The position numbers and the translations under genes were made by a program. A stretch of DNA of 64,000 nt, taken from contig NZ_LIVX01000001.1 of assembly GCF_001905665.1 (NCBI RefSeq), positions 744,001 to 808,000 of the forward strand, given 5' to 3'. This document shows, in pieces, positions 9,062-18,122 of the stretch. Under the pieces are notes generated by a model that saw only the letters and a list, made by a program, of their open reading frames with translations, made no database searches and was not told the DNA's origin. Source of the DNA: Streptomyces sp. CB02261 (lineage in GTDB: Bacteria > Actinomycetota > Actinomycetes > Streptomycetales > Streptomycetaceae). The first letter of the stretch is position 1. Each line of letters opens with the position of its first letter.

Positions 9062-10066
9062 CTACCCGCGCTCCCCGTCGAAGGCGTACGCGTCCACCTC
9101 CGCGAGGTACCGCGCCCTGCGGGGCTCGTCGTCGTCCAGGAAGGACGCCGTGAACGAGTTGCGGGCCAGCTCCCGGAGCTGCTCCGGTCCCAGCCCGAGC
9201 GCCTCCCGCACCCCGTCGAAGTTGTCCCCCGCGTATCCGCCGAAGTACGCCGGGTCGTCCGAGTTCACGGTCACCAGGAGCCCCGCCGCCATCATCGCGG
9301 GCAGCGGGTGGTCGGCCAGGGTGTCGATGACGCGCAGCCGTACGTTCGACAGGGGGCAGAGGGTCAACGGCACCCGCTCCCGGGCCAGCCGGTCGACGAG
9401 CTCCGGGTCCTCCATGCAGCGCAGGCCGTGGTCGATCCGCTCCACACCGAGGACGTCGAGGGCCTCCCGCACGTAGGCGGCGGGGCCCTCCTCGCCCGCG
9501 TGGGCGACCTTGCGCAGTCCGAGCGCCCCGGCGGCCTCGTAGACCTCGCGGAACTTCGCCGGCGGGTGGCCGACCTCCGCCGAGTCCAGGCCGACCCCGG
9601 TGATCCGGTCCAGGTAGGGCTTGGCGGCCTCCAGGGTCGCGAGCGCCGACTCCGCCGACTCGTCGCGCAGGAAGCACAGGATGAGCCGGGTGGAGATCCC
9701 GTACCGCTCCTCGGAGCGTTCGAGGGAGGCGCCGAGGCCTTCGATCACGGTGCCGATGCCGATCCCGCGGGCGGTGTGCGCCTGCGGGTCGAAGAAGATC
9801 TCGGCGTGCCGGACGCCCTGGGCGGCGGCCCGCTCCAGATAGGCGTCGGCGAGCTCCGTGAAGTCGTCGGCGGTCCGCAGCACGGCCATCAGGCCGTAGT
9901 AGAGGTCGAGGAAGGACTGGAGGTCGCTGAAGCGGTACGCCCGGCGCAGCTCCTCGGTGTCCGCGTACGGCAGGGTGACGCCGTTGCGCGCGGCGAGCGC
10001 GAAGGCCAGCTCGGGTTCGAGGGTGCCTTCGATGTGGAGGTGCAGTTCGGCCTTGGGTACGGGCAT
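9062..10066 (-). CDS. Adenosine/adenine deaminase family protein, adenine-deaminase-like
   Basis: 334 residues. The metal and catalytic residues of the amidohydrolase family are all visible: H9 and H11 (ELHLHIEG), H189 with E192 (HAGE), H213, and D270-D271 (VNSDDP). The block EIFFDPQAHTARG (89-101) and LILCFLRDES (about 128-137) match the adenine deaminase (Aah1-type) branch better than true adenosine deaminases, so the substrate may be adenine, giving hypoxanthine for salvage. The start overlaps the end of rnz closely; a GTG four bases upstream is an alternative start. Confidence 0.88.
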   Translation of the reverse strand: MPVPKAELHLHIEGTLEPELAFALAARNGVTLPYADTEELRRAYRFSDLQSFLDLYYGLMAVLRTADDFTELADAYLERAAAQGVRHAEIFFDPQAHTARGIGIGTVIEGLGASLERSEERYGISTRLILCFLRDESAESALATLEAAKPYLDRITGVGLDSAEVGHPPAKFREVYEAAGALGLRKVAHAGEEGPAAYVREALDVLGVERIDHGLRCMEDPELVDRLARERVPLTLCPLSNVRLRVIDTLADHPLPAMMAAGLLVTVNSDDPAYFGGYAGDNFDGVREALGLGPEQLRELARNSFTASFLDDDEPRRARYLAEVDAYAFDGERG

Positions 10067-10068
10067 GT

Positions 10069-10974
10069 TCACGTTCGTTTCGGTACGGGGACCCTCATGA
10101 GGTCCTGGGCAATGCTCAGTTCGCCGTCGAACCCGGCCGCCCGCGCCTGCCGCTCGAACTCGGCCGGGTCGGAGTAGCGCTGCGAGAAGTGGGTCAGGAC
10201 GAGATGCCGTACGCCCGCGTCCCGGGCGACCGACGCGGCCTGTCCGGCCGTCAGGTGGCCGTGGTCGGTGGCGAGCCGGACGTCCTCGTCGAGGAAGGTC
10301 GACTCGATGACGAGCAGGTCGGTGCCCTCGGCGAGGGCGTGCACGCCGTCGCAGAGCCGGGTGTCCATGACGAAGGCGAAGCGCTGCCCGCGCCGGACCT
10401 CGCTGACCTCGTCGAGGCTCACCCCGTTCAGGACGCCGTCGCGCTGGATCCGGCCCACGTCGGGGCCCTTGATGCCGTGCGCGGCCAGCTTCTCGGGCAG
10501 GATGCGGCGCCCGTCGGGCTCGGTGAGCCGGTAGCCGTAGGACTCGACGGGGTGCGAGAGCCGGCACGCGTCGAGGGTGTACGCCTCCGTGACGGCGAGC
10601 GGCCCGTCGGCGGCGACGGGCGACTCGGTCAGCCGCACGGTCTCGCGGTAGGCCGTCGCGTACCGCAGGCGCTCGAAGAAGTGCTGTCCGCTCGCCGGGT
10701 AGTGCGCGGTGACCGGGTGCGGGACCTGGTCGAGGTTGATCCGCTGGATCACCCCGGCCAGGCCGAGCGAGTGGTCGCCGTGGAAGTGCGTCACGCAGAT
10801 GCGGTGGATGTCGTGCGCGGCGACGCCGGCCCGCAGCATCTGGCGCTGGGTGCCCTCACCGGGATCGAAGAGGATGCCCTGTCCGTCCCAGCGGAGCAGA
10901 TAGCCGTTGTGGTTGCGGTGCCGGGTCGGGACCTGGCTCGCGGTCCCGAGGACGACCAGTTCGCGTACGGACAC
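10069..10974 (-). CDS. rnz: Ribonuclease Z (tRNA 3' endonuclease)
   Basis: 301 residues. It is a metallo-beta-lactamase fold with the HxHxDH motif as [11 protein letters not shown] (H63, H65, D67, H68). The N terminus carries [20 protein letters not shown], as in bacterial RNase Z; later ligands sit in [10 protein letters not shown] and [10 protein letters not shown]. It removes the 3' trailer of tRNA precursors lacking an encoded CCA, which fits the two tRNA-Ala genes in this window, both without CCA. It sits 3 bp after the HIT gene and is probably co-transcribed with it and the deaminase. Confidence 0.93.
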   Translation of the reverse strand: MSVRELVVLGTASQVPTRHRNHNGYLLRWDGQGILFDPGEGTQRQMLRAGVAAHDIHRICVTHFHGDHSLGLAGVIQRINLDQVPHPVTAHYPASGQHFFERLRYATAYRETVRLTESPVAADGPLAVTEAYTLDACRLSHPVESYGYRLTEPDGRRILPEKLAAHGIKGPDVGRIQRDGVLNGVSLDEVSEVRRGQRFAFVMDTRLCDGVHALAEGTDLLVIESTFLDEDVRLATDHGHLTAGQAASVARDAGVRHLVLTHFSQRYSDPAEFERQARAAGFDGELSIAQDLMRVPVPKRT

Positions 10975-10977
10975 GGG

Positions 10978-11337
10978 TTATCCGGGGGGCCAGTTGAGGC
11001 CGCGGCCGCCGAGCACGTGCGCGTGGGCGTGGAAGACGGTCTGGCCGGCGCCCGCGCCCGTGTTGAGCACGATGCGGTAGCCGCTGTCCGCGGTCTTCTC
11101 CTGGGCGGCGATCTCCCCGGCCTCGCGCAGCACGTCGGCGGCGACGGTCGGGGCGCCGGCGGCGAGCGACGCGGCGTCCGGGTAGTGGAGGCGGGGGATC
11201 ACGAGGACGTGGGTGGGCGCCTGCGGGTTGATGTCGCGGAACGCGACGGTCGTCTCCGTCTCGCGCACGATCGTCGCGGGCACCTCGCCCGCCACGATCT
11301 TGCAGAACAGGCAGTCGCTCTGCGGCTCTCCGGCCAT
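10978..11337 (-). CDS. HIT family nucleotide-binding hydrolase
   Basis: 119 residues from the ATG that starts MAGEPQSDCLFCKI; a GTG 30 bases upstream is possible but has a poor ribosome site. The CxxC of CLFCKI is the optional zinc-binding pair of Hint-type proteins. The histidine triad is HAHAHV (H103, H105, H107). Such proteins hydrolyse nucleoside phosphoramidates or AMP-lysine conjugates. The gene lies 91 bp after the TPR membrane gene and directly before rnz. Confidence 0.92.
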   Translation of the reverse strand: MAGEPQSDCLFCKIVAGEVPATIVRETETTVAFRDINPQAPTHVLVIPRLHYPDAASLAAGAPTVAADVLREAGEIAAQEKTADSGYRIVLNTGAGAGQTVFHAHAHVLGGRGLNWPPG

Positions 11338-11427
11338 GGCCCTGGGCCTCCTCGCCTCGTCGGTCACTCCACGCGCATGCTATCCGCCGCCTCCGACATC
11401 CCCGGCCCCCAGGCCGTGTCCGGGCCG

Positions 11428-12522
11428 TCAGTCCTTGGGGGCGCGCCGGTTCAGGGCGGAGCGGCTCACCCAGTACGTGATGATCACGGCCCAGAACAGG
11501 GGGGTCCCCAGCCCGCCGATCACGCCCGCGTCGAACGACCACAGGGCCATCGTCACCAGCGAGTAGAGGCCGAGCAGCCCCACGGCCGTGGCCATCGCGA
11601 TCACGGGCCGGCAGGAGCGCGCCACGAGGAACAGCGGGCGGCGCAGCCGGGGCGGCACCCGGCGCCCCATCCACAGCACCCAGCCGCCCCACGCGCCGAG
11701 GAACACGGCCGCGCCGATCGCGAGGGGGACGAACGCCTCCGCCCCGGTGGCTCCGGTACGGACCGGGGCGGAGCCGAACGTGGAGGCGACGAAACCGACG
11801 AGGGCCACCCAGCGGGACCCGGCGACGGTGTTCCAGGCCATGGCCTCCAGGTTGTAGCGGGCCTTGCGGTCCTGGAGGTCGAGCGCGGCGGAGGCGACGA
11901 AGCCCTCGGCGGCCTGCGTCCAGGCCCCGCGCCGGAACCAGCGGCGCCGCAGCCGCAGCAGCGACAGGTTGTTGTGGGCCTCGCTGCTCTGCGGGTTGAG
12001 CCGCAGCGTCGTCTCGTACGCGCGCTGCGCGGTGGCGTGGTCGCCCCGGCGCTGCGCGGTGAGCCCGACCAGGAAGTGGGCGGCGTCCTCCTCGGGGGCG
12101 AGGCTGACGGCGGCCCTGGCCGCCTCGTACGCCTCGACGCTCCGCGCGGGCGTGCGCGCGTGCTCCCCGAACTGGGCCAGCGCCGTACCGAGGGCGTAGT
12201 GGGTGCCCCAGTACTGCGGGGCGAGCTGGACGGCGTACCGGGCGGAGGCCTCGGCGTCCGGGAACCGCCGCAGGCCCAGCAGGATCTGGACACGCATCAG
12301 CCAGGCCATGAGCAGCTCGGGTTGGGCGCTCAGCGCCCGGTCCACGGCGTCCAGGGCGGCCGCGTGGTCCTCGGCGCGGTGGTGGCAGCGGGCGAGCAGG
12401 ACGAGCGCCTCGGCGTCCTCCGGTTCGGCCGCCAGGTGCTGGGCGACGAGCTCCCCCGCCTGTGCGTACCGCCCGGTGTCGTACAGGGCCTCGGCCCGCA
12501 GGAGGGCGGTCGGGGTGGTCAC
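11428..12522 (-). CDS. TPR-repeat membrane protein, unknown function
   Basis: 364 residues from GTG. Residues 1 to about 210 hold tandem tetratricopeptide-like repeats (for example LLARCHHRAEDHAAALDAVDRALSAQPE, broken here only for reading; and the AYETTLRLNPQSSEAHNNL block). The C-terminal third has about four transmembrane helices. The start overlaps the stop of the upstream AAA+ gene (GTGA junction), so the two are translationally coupled and probably act together, with the TPR protein as membrane anchor or adaptor. No enzymatic motif is seen. Confidence 0.8.
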   Translation of the reverse strand: MTTPTALLRAEALYDTGRYAQAGELVAQHLAAEPEDAEALVLLARCHHRAEDHAAALDAVDRALSAQPELLMAWLMRVQILLGLRRFPDAEASARYAVQLAPQYWGTHYALGTALAQFGEHARTPARSVEAYEAARAAVSLAPEEDAAHFLVGLTAQRRGDHATAQRAYETTLRLNPQSSEAHNNLSLLRLRRRWFRRGAWTQAAEGFVASAALDLQDRKARYNLEAMAWNTVAGSRWVALVGFVASTFGSAPVRTGATGAEAFVPLAIGAAVFLGAWGGWVLWMGRRVPPRLRRPLFLVARSCRPVIAMATAVGLLGLYSLVTMALWSFDAGVIGGLGTPLFWAVIITYWVSRSALNRRAPKD

Positions 12523-13853
12523 AGCTTGCGCTTCCGCTTGAGGTGGGCGAGGAGGTCGTCGTACAGGCCGCCCTCGTTGGCGAACATGGCGACGTTCCTG
12601 GCGGCGGCGAACCACGGCTCCGTGGACGGCTTGATCTGCTTGGCCGCGCCCAGCAGGTCCTTGGTGGTGATCAGGCGTACGGAGCCGCTGCGGGCGGAGT
12701 CGAGGAGCGCGGCCTCGGCGGCCGTCTCGCAGACGTGGGCGAGGTCGGCGCCCGAGAAGTCCTCGGTGGCCTTGACCAGCTTGCCCAGGTCGACGGCCTC
12801 GATGGGGCGCTCGCGCAGGTGGTAGCGGAGGATCGCCTCGCGGGCGGTGGCGTCCGGCGGCAGCACGAGCAGGGTGCGGTCGAGGCGGCCGGGGCGGCGG
12901 AGCGCGATGTCCACGTCCCAGGGCACGTTGGTGGCGGCGAGCACGAAGACGCCCTCGTTGCCGGCGCCGCTCGCGATGCCGTCGAGCTCGGTGAGGAGCT
13001 GGTTGACGACGTTGCGCAGGCCGCTGTGGTGGGTGCGGGAGCGCTTGGCCCCGAGGGCGTCCAGCTCGTCGAGGAAGACGACGCAGGGGGCCTGGCGGCG
13101 GGCGGTCTCGAAGATGTCGTGGATGTTCTTCTCGGAGGCGCCGATCCACATGTCGAGGACGTCGGAGAGCGAGACGGTGAGGAAGTTCGCGCCGAGTTCG
13201 CCGGCGACGGCCCGCGCGATGAAGGTCTTGCCGCAGCCGGGCGGCCCGTAGAGGAGCAGGCCGCCACGGAGCGACTTGCCGTAGAGCCGCCGCAGTTCGG
13301 GGTTGCGCATGGGCGCGAGGAACGCGGCTTCGAGGCGGTCCTTGACCTCCTCCATGCCGCCGACGTCGGCGAGGCGTACGGCGCCGGGGGCGTCGACGTC
13401 CCAGGCGGCGGCGTCCCCGGCGGCCCCCTCGCCGTCGGCGGCCTGCGGATCCTCCAGGAACCGGGGGCCGACGAGGTCCTGGACCTGCTGCTCGGCGGCG
13501 TCCCAGTCGAAGGAGGGCCGGTCGGCGGCGGGCTGGTCGACGGGCCTGGCGGCGGGCTCGTCGACCGGCTTCCCCAGGGACTGCTCGTCGGCCGGCTTCC
13601 CCGTGGACGGCTCGTCGACCGGCTTCCCCGTGGACTGCTCGACCGGCGGCACGCCCATCGCCCGCATCATCAGCGCCCGCGCGTCCGCGTCCCCCGGCGC
13701 GTGCTGGAGCGCGACGGCCGCCTCCGTCACGGCCTCGTCGTTCCGCCCTTCGGAGAGGAGGAGTTCGGCGAAGTGAAGACGCAGGGGTACGTCACCGGGT
13801 GCGGCGGCCACGGCGGCGCGCAGACTGCGGATCAGGGGAGACTCGTCGGCCAT
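12519..13853 (-). CDS. AAA+ ATPase with N-terminal TPR-like segment
   Basis: 444 residues. Residues 1 to about 70 are a TPR-like helical pair (LRLHFAELLLSEGRNDEA, AVALQHAPGDADA). Residues 74-106 are a linker of degenerate repeats around GKPVDE. The single AAA+ module has Walker A GPPGCGKT (203-210), Walker B CVVFLDELDA (about 257-266), sensor 1 LAATN and the arginine-finger region RRPGRLDR. It resembles Cdc48/FtsH-type AAA domains but has no protease domain. A role in remodelling proteins with the coupled TPR membrane protein is inference. Confidence 0.87.
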   Translation of the reverse strand: MADESPLIRSLRAAVAAAPGDVPLRLHFAELLLSEGRNDEAVTEAAVALQHAPGDADARALMMRAMGVPPVEQSTGKPVDEPSTGKPADEQSLGKPVDEPAARPVDQPAADRPSFDWDAAEQQVQDLVGPRFLEDPQAADGEGAAGDAAAWDVDAPGAVRLADVGGMEEVKDRLEAAFLAPMRNPELRRLYGKSLRGGLLLYGPPGCGKTFIARAVAGELGANFLTVSLSDVLDMWIGASEKNIHDIFETARRQAPCVVFLDELDALGAKRSRTHHSGLRNVVNQLLTELDGIASGAGNEGVFVLAATNVPWDVDIALRRPGRLDRTLLVLPPDATAREAILRYHLRERPIEAVDLGKLVKATEDFSGADLAHVCETAAEAALLDSARSGSVRLITTKDLLGAAKQIKPSTEPWFAAARNVAMFANEGGLYDDLLAHLKRKRKL

Positions 13854-13881
13854 GCGGTCAGCCTAAGGCGGGCGGTCCCGG

Positions 13882-14625
13882 CTAGTTCCAGCGCCCCGTG
13901 CGCCCCAGCACGAGCGCCGTCGCCGCCGTCCCGGCGGTGGACGTCCGGAGCACGCTGCGGCCCAGCCGGTACGGCTTCGCCCCGGCCTCCTCGAACGCGG
14001 CGAGCTCCTGCGGCGAGACCCCGCCCTCGGGGCCGACGATCAGCACGATCGAGCCCTTCCCGGGAAGGTCCGCGGTGGCGAGCGCGCCGCTCGGGTGGTC
14101 GCGGTCCTCGTGCAGGACGGCCGCGAAGTCGGCGTCCGCGAGGAGCGCGGCGACCTGCTTGGTCGTCATCAGGTCGGTCACCTCGGGGAACCGGGTGCGG
14201 CGCGACTGCTTGCCGGCCTCGCGCGCGGTGGACCGCCACTTGGCGAGCGCCTTGAGGCCCCGGTCGCCCTTCCACTGGGTGATGCAGCGGGAGGCGGCCC
14301 ACGGGACCACGGCGTCCACCCCGGTCTCCGTCATGGTCTCGACGGCGAGTTCACCCCGGTCGCCCTTGGGCAGCGCCTGGACCACGGTGATCCGGGGCTC
14401 CTCCGCGGCGTCCTCGTGGTCGCCCGACACCTGGACGGTCAGCCGGTCCTTGCCCTCGGCCGCGAGCACCACGCAGTCCGCCCAGCGGCCCCGGCCGTCG
14501 GTGAGGACGAGGTCCTCCCCGCCCTGGAGCCGCTTCACGGAGACGGCGTGCCGCCCCTCGGAGCCTTCGAGGACGAAGGTGCCGGTGCCGGGGACGGTGT
14601 CGACGACGAAGACGGGTGCGGTCAT
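13882..14625 (-). CDS. rsmE: 16S rRNA (uracil1498-N3)-methyltransferase RsmE
   Basis: 247 residues. The N-terminal PUA-like domain begins PVFVVDTVPGTGTFVLEG. The C-terminal SPOUT knot has LIVGPEGGVSPQELAAFEEAG and RLGRSVLRTSTAG, the SAM-binding trefoil-knot motifs of RsmE. It methylates U1498 of 16S rRNA. Its ATG overlaps the stop of the upstream nitronate monooxygenase gene (ATGA). rsmE next to dnaJ-hrcA is a common actinobacterial arrangement, here interrupted by the monooxygenase gene. Confidence 0.95.
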   Translation of the reverse strand: MTAPVFVVDTVPGTGTFVLEGSEGRHAVSVKRLQGGEDLVLTDGRGRWADCVVLAAEGKDRLTVQVSGDHEDAAEEPRITVVQALPKGDRGELAVETMTETGVDAVVPWAASRCITQWKGDRGLKALAKWRSTAREAGKQSRRTRFPEVTDLMTTKQVAALLADADFAAVLHEDRDHPSGALATADLPGKGSIVLIVGPEGGVSPQELAAFEEAGAKPYRLGRSVLRTSTAGTAATALVLGRTGRWN

Positions 14626-15713
14626 GAAGCGCTCCTGTGGGCGGACCCGGAGAGGTCGGAGAGGGCGGTGTCGAGTTCGGCGGCCAGCACCTCGACCAGG
14701 TGCCCGGCGGGGAGTTCACGGGCGAGCCGGTGGCCCTGGCCGGCCCACAGGGCCATGCCCTGGGCGTCGCCGGCGGTGGCGGCGGCCTTGCGGAGCGGCG
14801 CGGTGAGGTGGTGGATCTCGGGATAGGCGGAGGGGGCGTACGGCCCGTGTTCGCGCATGAAGCGGTTGACGAGGCCGCGGGCCGGGCGCCCGGAGAAGGC
14901 CCGGGTGAAGGCGGTCCGGGTGAACAGCGGGTCGGTCAGGGCCCGCTTGTGCAGCGGGTGGGCGCCGGACTCGGGGCAGCAGAGGAAGGCGGTGCCGAGC
15001 TGGGCGGCCTCGGCGCCGGCGGCGAGGACGGCGGCGATCTGGGCACCGCGCATGATCCCGCCGGCGGCGACGATCGGCAGGGCGACGCTCTCGCGGATCC
15101 GGGTGACGAGGGCGAGCAGCCCGGTGCCCTGGGCTCCGTCGTCGGCCGGGTCGTCGCGGTACGTGCCCTGGTGTCCGCCGGCCTCGACGCCCTGGACGCA
15201 GATCGCGTCGGCACCGGCCCGCTGGGCGGCGAGTGCCTCGTCGGCGGAGGTGACGGTGACGATCGTGAACGTACCGGCGCGGGCGAAGGCGGCGAGCGCC
15301 TCCGGTTCGGGGCAGCCGAAGGTGAAGGAGACGACGCGGACCGGGTCCTCCAGGAGGATGGCCAGTTTGGCGTCGTAGGCGTCGTCGCGGCAGACGTCGG
15401 TCTCGCCGAGCTGCGTCCCGTACCAGGTGGCCTCGCCGGCGAGCTGGTGCCGGTAGACCTCGATGGCGGCGGGGTCCGCGGACGGCCCGCTCTGCGGCAG
15501 GAAGAGGTTGACGCCGAAGGGACGCGCGGTGAGCCCGCGTACCTGCTTGATCTCCTGGTACAGGCCGCCGGCCGTCTTGTATCCGCCGGCCAGGAAGCCG
15601 AGCGCGCCCGCCTCGCAGACCGCTCCGACCAGCTCGGGACAGGAGCCGCCACCCGCCATGGGGGCCTGCACGATCGGATGCCGAGACAGATCGTTCAGTG
15701 CGGTGGTGGACAT
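14622..15713 (-). CDS. Nitronate monooxygenase family FMN protein
   Basis: 363 residues. A TIM-barrel flavoprotein of the NMO/2-nitropropane dioxygenase class. Seen are HPIVQAPMAGG at the N terminus, CVQGVEAGGHQG (the catalytic His region) near the middle, and PIVAAGGIMRGAQIAAVLAAGAEA for FMN phosphate binding. It would oxidise nitronates or related propionate 3-nitronate toxins using FMN and O2. It is the first gene of the run into rsmE. The start follows a TACGTA-rich stretch 20-50 bases upstream that may hold its promoter. Confidence 0.88.
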   Translation of the reverse strand: MSTTALNDLSRHPIVQAPMAGGGSCPELVGAVCEAGALGFLAGGYKTAGGLYQEIKQVRGLTARPFGVNLFLPQSGPSADPAAIEVYRHQLAGEATWYGTQLGETDVCRDDAYDAKLAILLEDPVRVVSFTFGCPEPEALAAFARAGTFTIVTVTSADEALAAQRAGADAICVQGVEAGGHQGTYRDDPADDGAQGTGLLALVTRIRESVALPIVAAGGIMRGAQIAAVLAAGAEAAQLGTAFLCCPESGAHPLHKRALTDPLFTRTAFTRAFSGRPARGLVNRFMREHGPYAPSAYPEIHHLTAPLRKAAATAGDAQGMALWAGQGHRLARELPAGHLVEVLAAELDTALSDLSGSAHRSAS

Positions 15714-15769
15714 ATGGGCATCGTGCCATGCCCCTGCTTCGGGGCCGAATTCGTACGTCAGGTACGTAA

Positions 15770-15801
15770 GGGGCGGCACCCGTAGCCACGGGTGCCGCCC
15801 C
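15770..15801 (-). terminator. Strong hairpin after the dnaJ tail repeats
   Basis: A perfect 14-bp stem: GGGGCGGCACCCGT at 15770-15783 and its complement at 15788-15801, loop AGCC. It lies between dnaJ and the downstream nitronate monooxygenase gene, so it most likely terminates hrcA-dnaJ transcription. There is no long U-run, as is usual in Streptomyces. Confidence 0.7.
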
Positions 15802-15812
15802 TTTCCGATCCG

Positions 15813-15976
15813 GTCAGGTCCGCCCGTTGAACGCGTCCTTCAGGCGGGAGAACAGCCCCTGCTGCCCCGGCTGACTGTGCTGACCCGGGGGGCCGACCCC
15901 CGGACCCCCAGCAACGTCAGGTCCGCCCGTTGAACGCGTCCTTCAAGCGGGAGAACAGGCCTTGCTGCCCCGGCTG
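15813..15976 (-). repeat. Direct duplication of the dnaJ 3' end (61 bp, two copies)
   Basis: Bases 15916-15976 (end of dnaJ) recur at 15813-15873, offset 103 bp, with 3 differences in 61. Read in the dnaJ direction, both copies encode QPGQQGLFSRLKDAFNGRT and a stop. All three differences are synonymous (CAA/CAG, GGC/GGG, TTG/CTG). The downstream copy is an untranslated remnant. Confidence 0.9.
15885..15903 (-). terminator. GC-rich hairpin between the two dnaJ tail copies
   Basis: CCGGGGG at 15885-15891 and CCCCCGG at 15897-15903, loop of five. It lies just after the dnaJ stop. It could act as a terminator, or be part of the sequence inserted between the duplicated tails. GC-rich hairpins of this composition recur in Streptomyces intergenic DNA. 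Confidence 0.45.
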
Positions 15977-17056
15977 GAACTGGCCGGTGGGCCGCTCCTC
16001 GCCACGCAGCTTGGCCAGTTCGCGCAGGAGCCGCTCCTGCTCCGCGTCGAGCTTGCCGGGGGTCTGCACCTCGACGTGCACGATCAGGTCGCCCCGGCCG
16101 TTGCCGCGGAGGTGGGTGACGCCACGGCCGTGCAGCGGGATCGACTGGCCGGACTGGGTGCCCGGGCGGACGTCGATCTCCTCGAGGCCGTCGAGGGTCT
16201 GCAGCTGCACCTTGGTACCGAGCGCGGCCGCCGTCATCGGCAGGGTGACCGTGCAGTGCAGGTCGTCGCCGCGCCGCTGGAAGGTCTCGTGCGGGACCTC
16301 GTGGATCTCGACGTACAGGTCGCCGGCGGGGCCGCCGCCGGGGCCGACCTCGCCCTCGCCCGCGAGCTGGATCCGGGTGCCGTTGTCGACACCGGCCGGG
16401 ATCTTCACCGTCAGCGTCCGGCGCGAGCGCACGCGCCCGTCGCCCGCGCACTCGGGGCACGGGGTCGGCACGACGGTGCCGAAGCCCTGACACTGCGGGC
16501 AGGGCCGGGAGGTCATGACCTGGCCGAGGAAGGACCGGGTGACCTGGGAGACCTCGCCACGGCCGCGGCACATGTCACAGGTCTGCGCGGACGTGCCGGG
16601 AGCGGCGCCCTCGCCCGAGCAGGTCGTGCAGACGACCGCCGTGTCGACCTGGATGTCCTTGGTCGTGCCGAAGGCCGCCTCGTTGAGGTCGATCTCCAGA
16701 CGGATCATGGCGTCCTGGCCGCGGCGGGTCCGCGAGCGTGGGCCGCGCTGCGAGGCCGTACCGAAGAAGGCGTCCATGATGTCGGAGAAGTTGCCGAAGC
16801 CACCGGCCCCGAAGCCGCCCGCGCCGCCTCCGCCGGAGGCCGAGAGGGGGTCACCGCCGAGGTCGTAGACCTGCTTCTTCTGCGGGTCCGAGAGGACCTC
16901 GTAGGCGGCGTTGATCTCCTTGAAGCGTTCCTGCGTCTTCGGATCGGGATTGACGTCCGGATGCAGCTCGCGGGCGAGCCTCCGGAACGCCTTCTTGATC
17001 TCGTCCTGGGACGCGTCGCGGCGCACGCCGAGTACGGCGTAGTAGTCCGTGGCCAC
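15917..17056 (-). CDS. dnaJ: Chaperone DnaJ (second, HrcA-linked copy)
   Basis: 379 residues from GTG. The J domain (1-70) carries HPD at 32-34. A Gly/Phe-rich stretch follows at about 75-95. The zinc domain has four CxxCxGxG units (CTTCSGEG, CDMCRGRG, CPQCQGFG, CPECAGDG), then the C-terminal client-binding domains. It stimulates DnaK ATPase. hrcA abuts it with no gap (TAA then GTG). There is no dnaK or grpE here, so this is the HrcA-linked paralogue often called dnaJ2 in Streptomyces. The 3' end is duplicated downstream. Confidence 0.96.
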   Translation of the reverse strand: MATDYYAVLGVRRDASQDEIKKAFRRLARELHPDVNPDPKTQERFKEINAAYEVLSDPQKKQVYDLGGDPLSASGGGGAGGFGAGGFGNFSDIMDAFFGTASQRGPRSRTRRGQDAMIRLEIDLNEAAFGTTKDIQVDTAVVCTTCSGEGAAPGTSAQTCDMCRGRGEVSQVTRSFLGQVMTSRPCPQCQGFGTVVPTPCPECAGDGRVRSRRTLTVKIPAGVDNGTRIQLAGEGEVGPGGGPAGDLYVEIHEVPHETFQRRGDDLHCTVTLPMTAAALGTKVQLQTLDGLEEIDVRPGTQSGQSIPLHGRGVTHLRGNGRGDLIVHVEVQTPGKLDAEQERLLRELAKLRGEERPTGQFQPGQQGLFSRLKDAFNGRT

Positions 17057-18076
17057 TTACGACTCCGCCAGGATCTGTCCGACGTAACGTGCCACTGCGC
17101 GTACCGCTCCCATCGTTCCGGGGTAGTCCATGCGGGTCGGTCCGACCACGCCGAGTTTGGCGACTGCCTCGCCGCCCGAACCGTAGCCGACCGAGACGAC
17201 GGACGTGGAGCTCAGCCCCTCGTGGGCGTTCTCGTGCCCGATGCGTACGGTCATGCCCGATTCCTTGGCCTCGCCGAGCAGCTTGAGGAGCACGACCTGC
17301 TCCTCCAGGGCTTCAAGGACGGGCCTGATCATCAGGGGGAAGTCGTGTCCGAAGCGGGTGAGATTGGCGGTGCCGCCGATCATCAGCCGCTCCTCGTGCT
17401 CCTCGACCAGGGATTCGAGGAGGGTCGCGAGCACGGTCGAGACCGTGGCGCGGTCCTCGGCCTCCTCGAAGGACTCGGGGAGGTCCTGCACCAGCTGCGG
17501 CACGTCGGCGAACCGCCGGCCGACGACCCGGCTGTTGAGCCGGGCGCGCAGGTCGGCGAGGGAGGTCTCGCCGAAGGGCGCGGGGCAGTCGATGACCCGC
17601 TGCTCGACGCGGCCGGTGTCGGTGATGAGCACCAGCATCAGGCGGGCGGGGGCCAGCGAGAGCAGCTCCACGTGCCGGACGGTCGAACGGGTCAGCGAGG
17701 GGTACTGGACGACGGCGACCTGACGGGTCAGCTGTGCGAGCAGCCGGACCGTGCGGCCGACGACGTCGTCCAGGTCCACCGCGCCGTCGAGGAAGTTGTG
17801 GATGGCCCGGCGCTCGGGCGTCGACAGCGGCTTGACGCCGGCGAGCCGGTCGACGAAGAGCCGGTAGCCCTTGTCGGTCGGGATGCGGCCGGCGCTGGTG
17901 TGAGGCTGGGCGATGAAGCCCTCCTCCTCCAGCACGGCCATGTCGTTGCGCACGGTGGCGGGCGAGACGCCGAGCTTGTGGCGTTCGGTGAGCGCCTTGG
18001 AGCCGACGGGCTCCTCCGTCCCGACGTAGTCCTGGACGATGGCGCGCAGGACCTCGAGCCTGCGTTCGCTGAGCAT
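17057..18076 (-). CDS. hrcA: Heat-inducible transcription repressor HrcA
   Basis: 339 residues. The N-terminal winged helix has [27 protein letters not shown] sequence (about 25-45) followed by [27 protein letters not shown]-like and dimerisation region follows. HrcA binds CIRCE and represses heat-shock genes, with GroEL as the usual modulator. A CIRCE-like element lies 47 bp upstream of the start, so the hrcA-dnaJ operon should be autoregulated. Confidence 0.97.
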   Translation of the reverse strand: MLSERRLEVLRAIVQDYVGTEEPVGSKALTERHKLGVSPATVRNDMAVLEEEGFIAQPHTSAGRIPTDKGYRLFVDRLAGVKPLSTPERRAIHNFLDGAVDLDDVVGRTVRLLAQLTRQVAVVQYPSLTRSTVRHVELLSLAPARLMLVLITDTGRVEQRVIDCPAPFGETSLADLRARLNSRVVGRRFADVPQLVQDLPESFEEAEDRATVSTVLATLLESLVEEHEERLMIGGTANLTRFGHDFPLMIRPVLEALEEQVVLLKLLGEAKESGMTVRIGHENAHEGLSSTSVVSVGYGSGGEAVAKLGVVGPTRMDYPGTMGAVRAVARYVGQILAES

Positions 18077-18122
18077 CGTGGCGCACCTCCAGCTGTCGAC
18101 GTCGTTCCGGTTGCTCCGCTTT

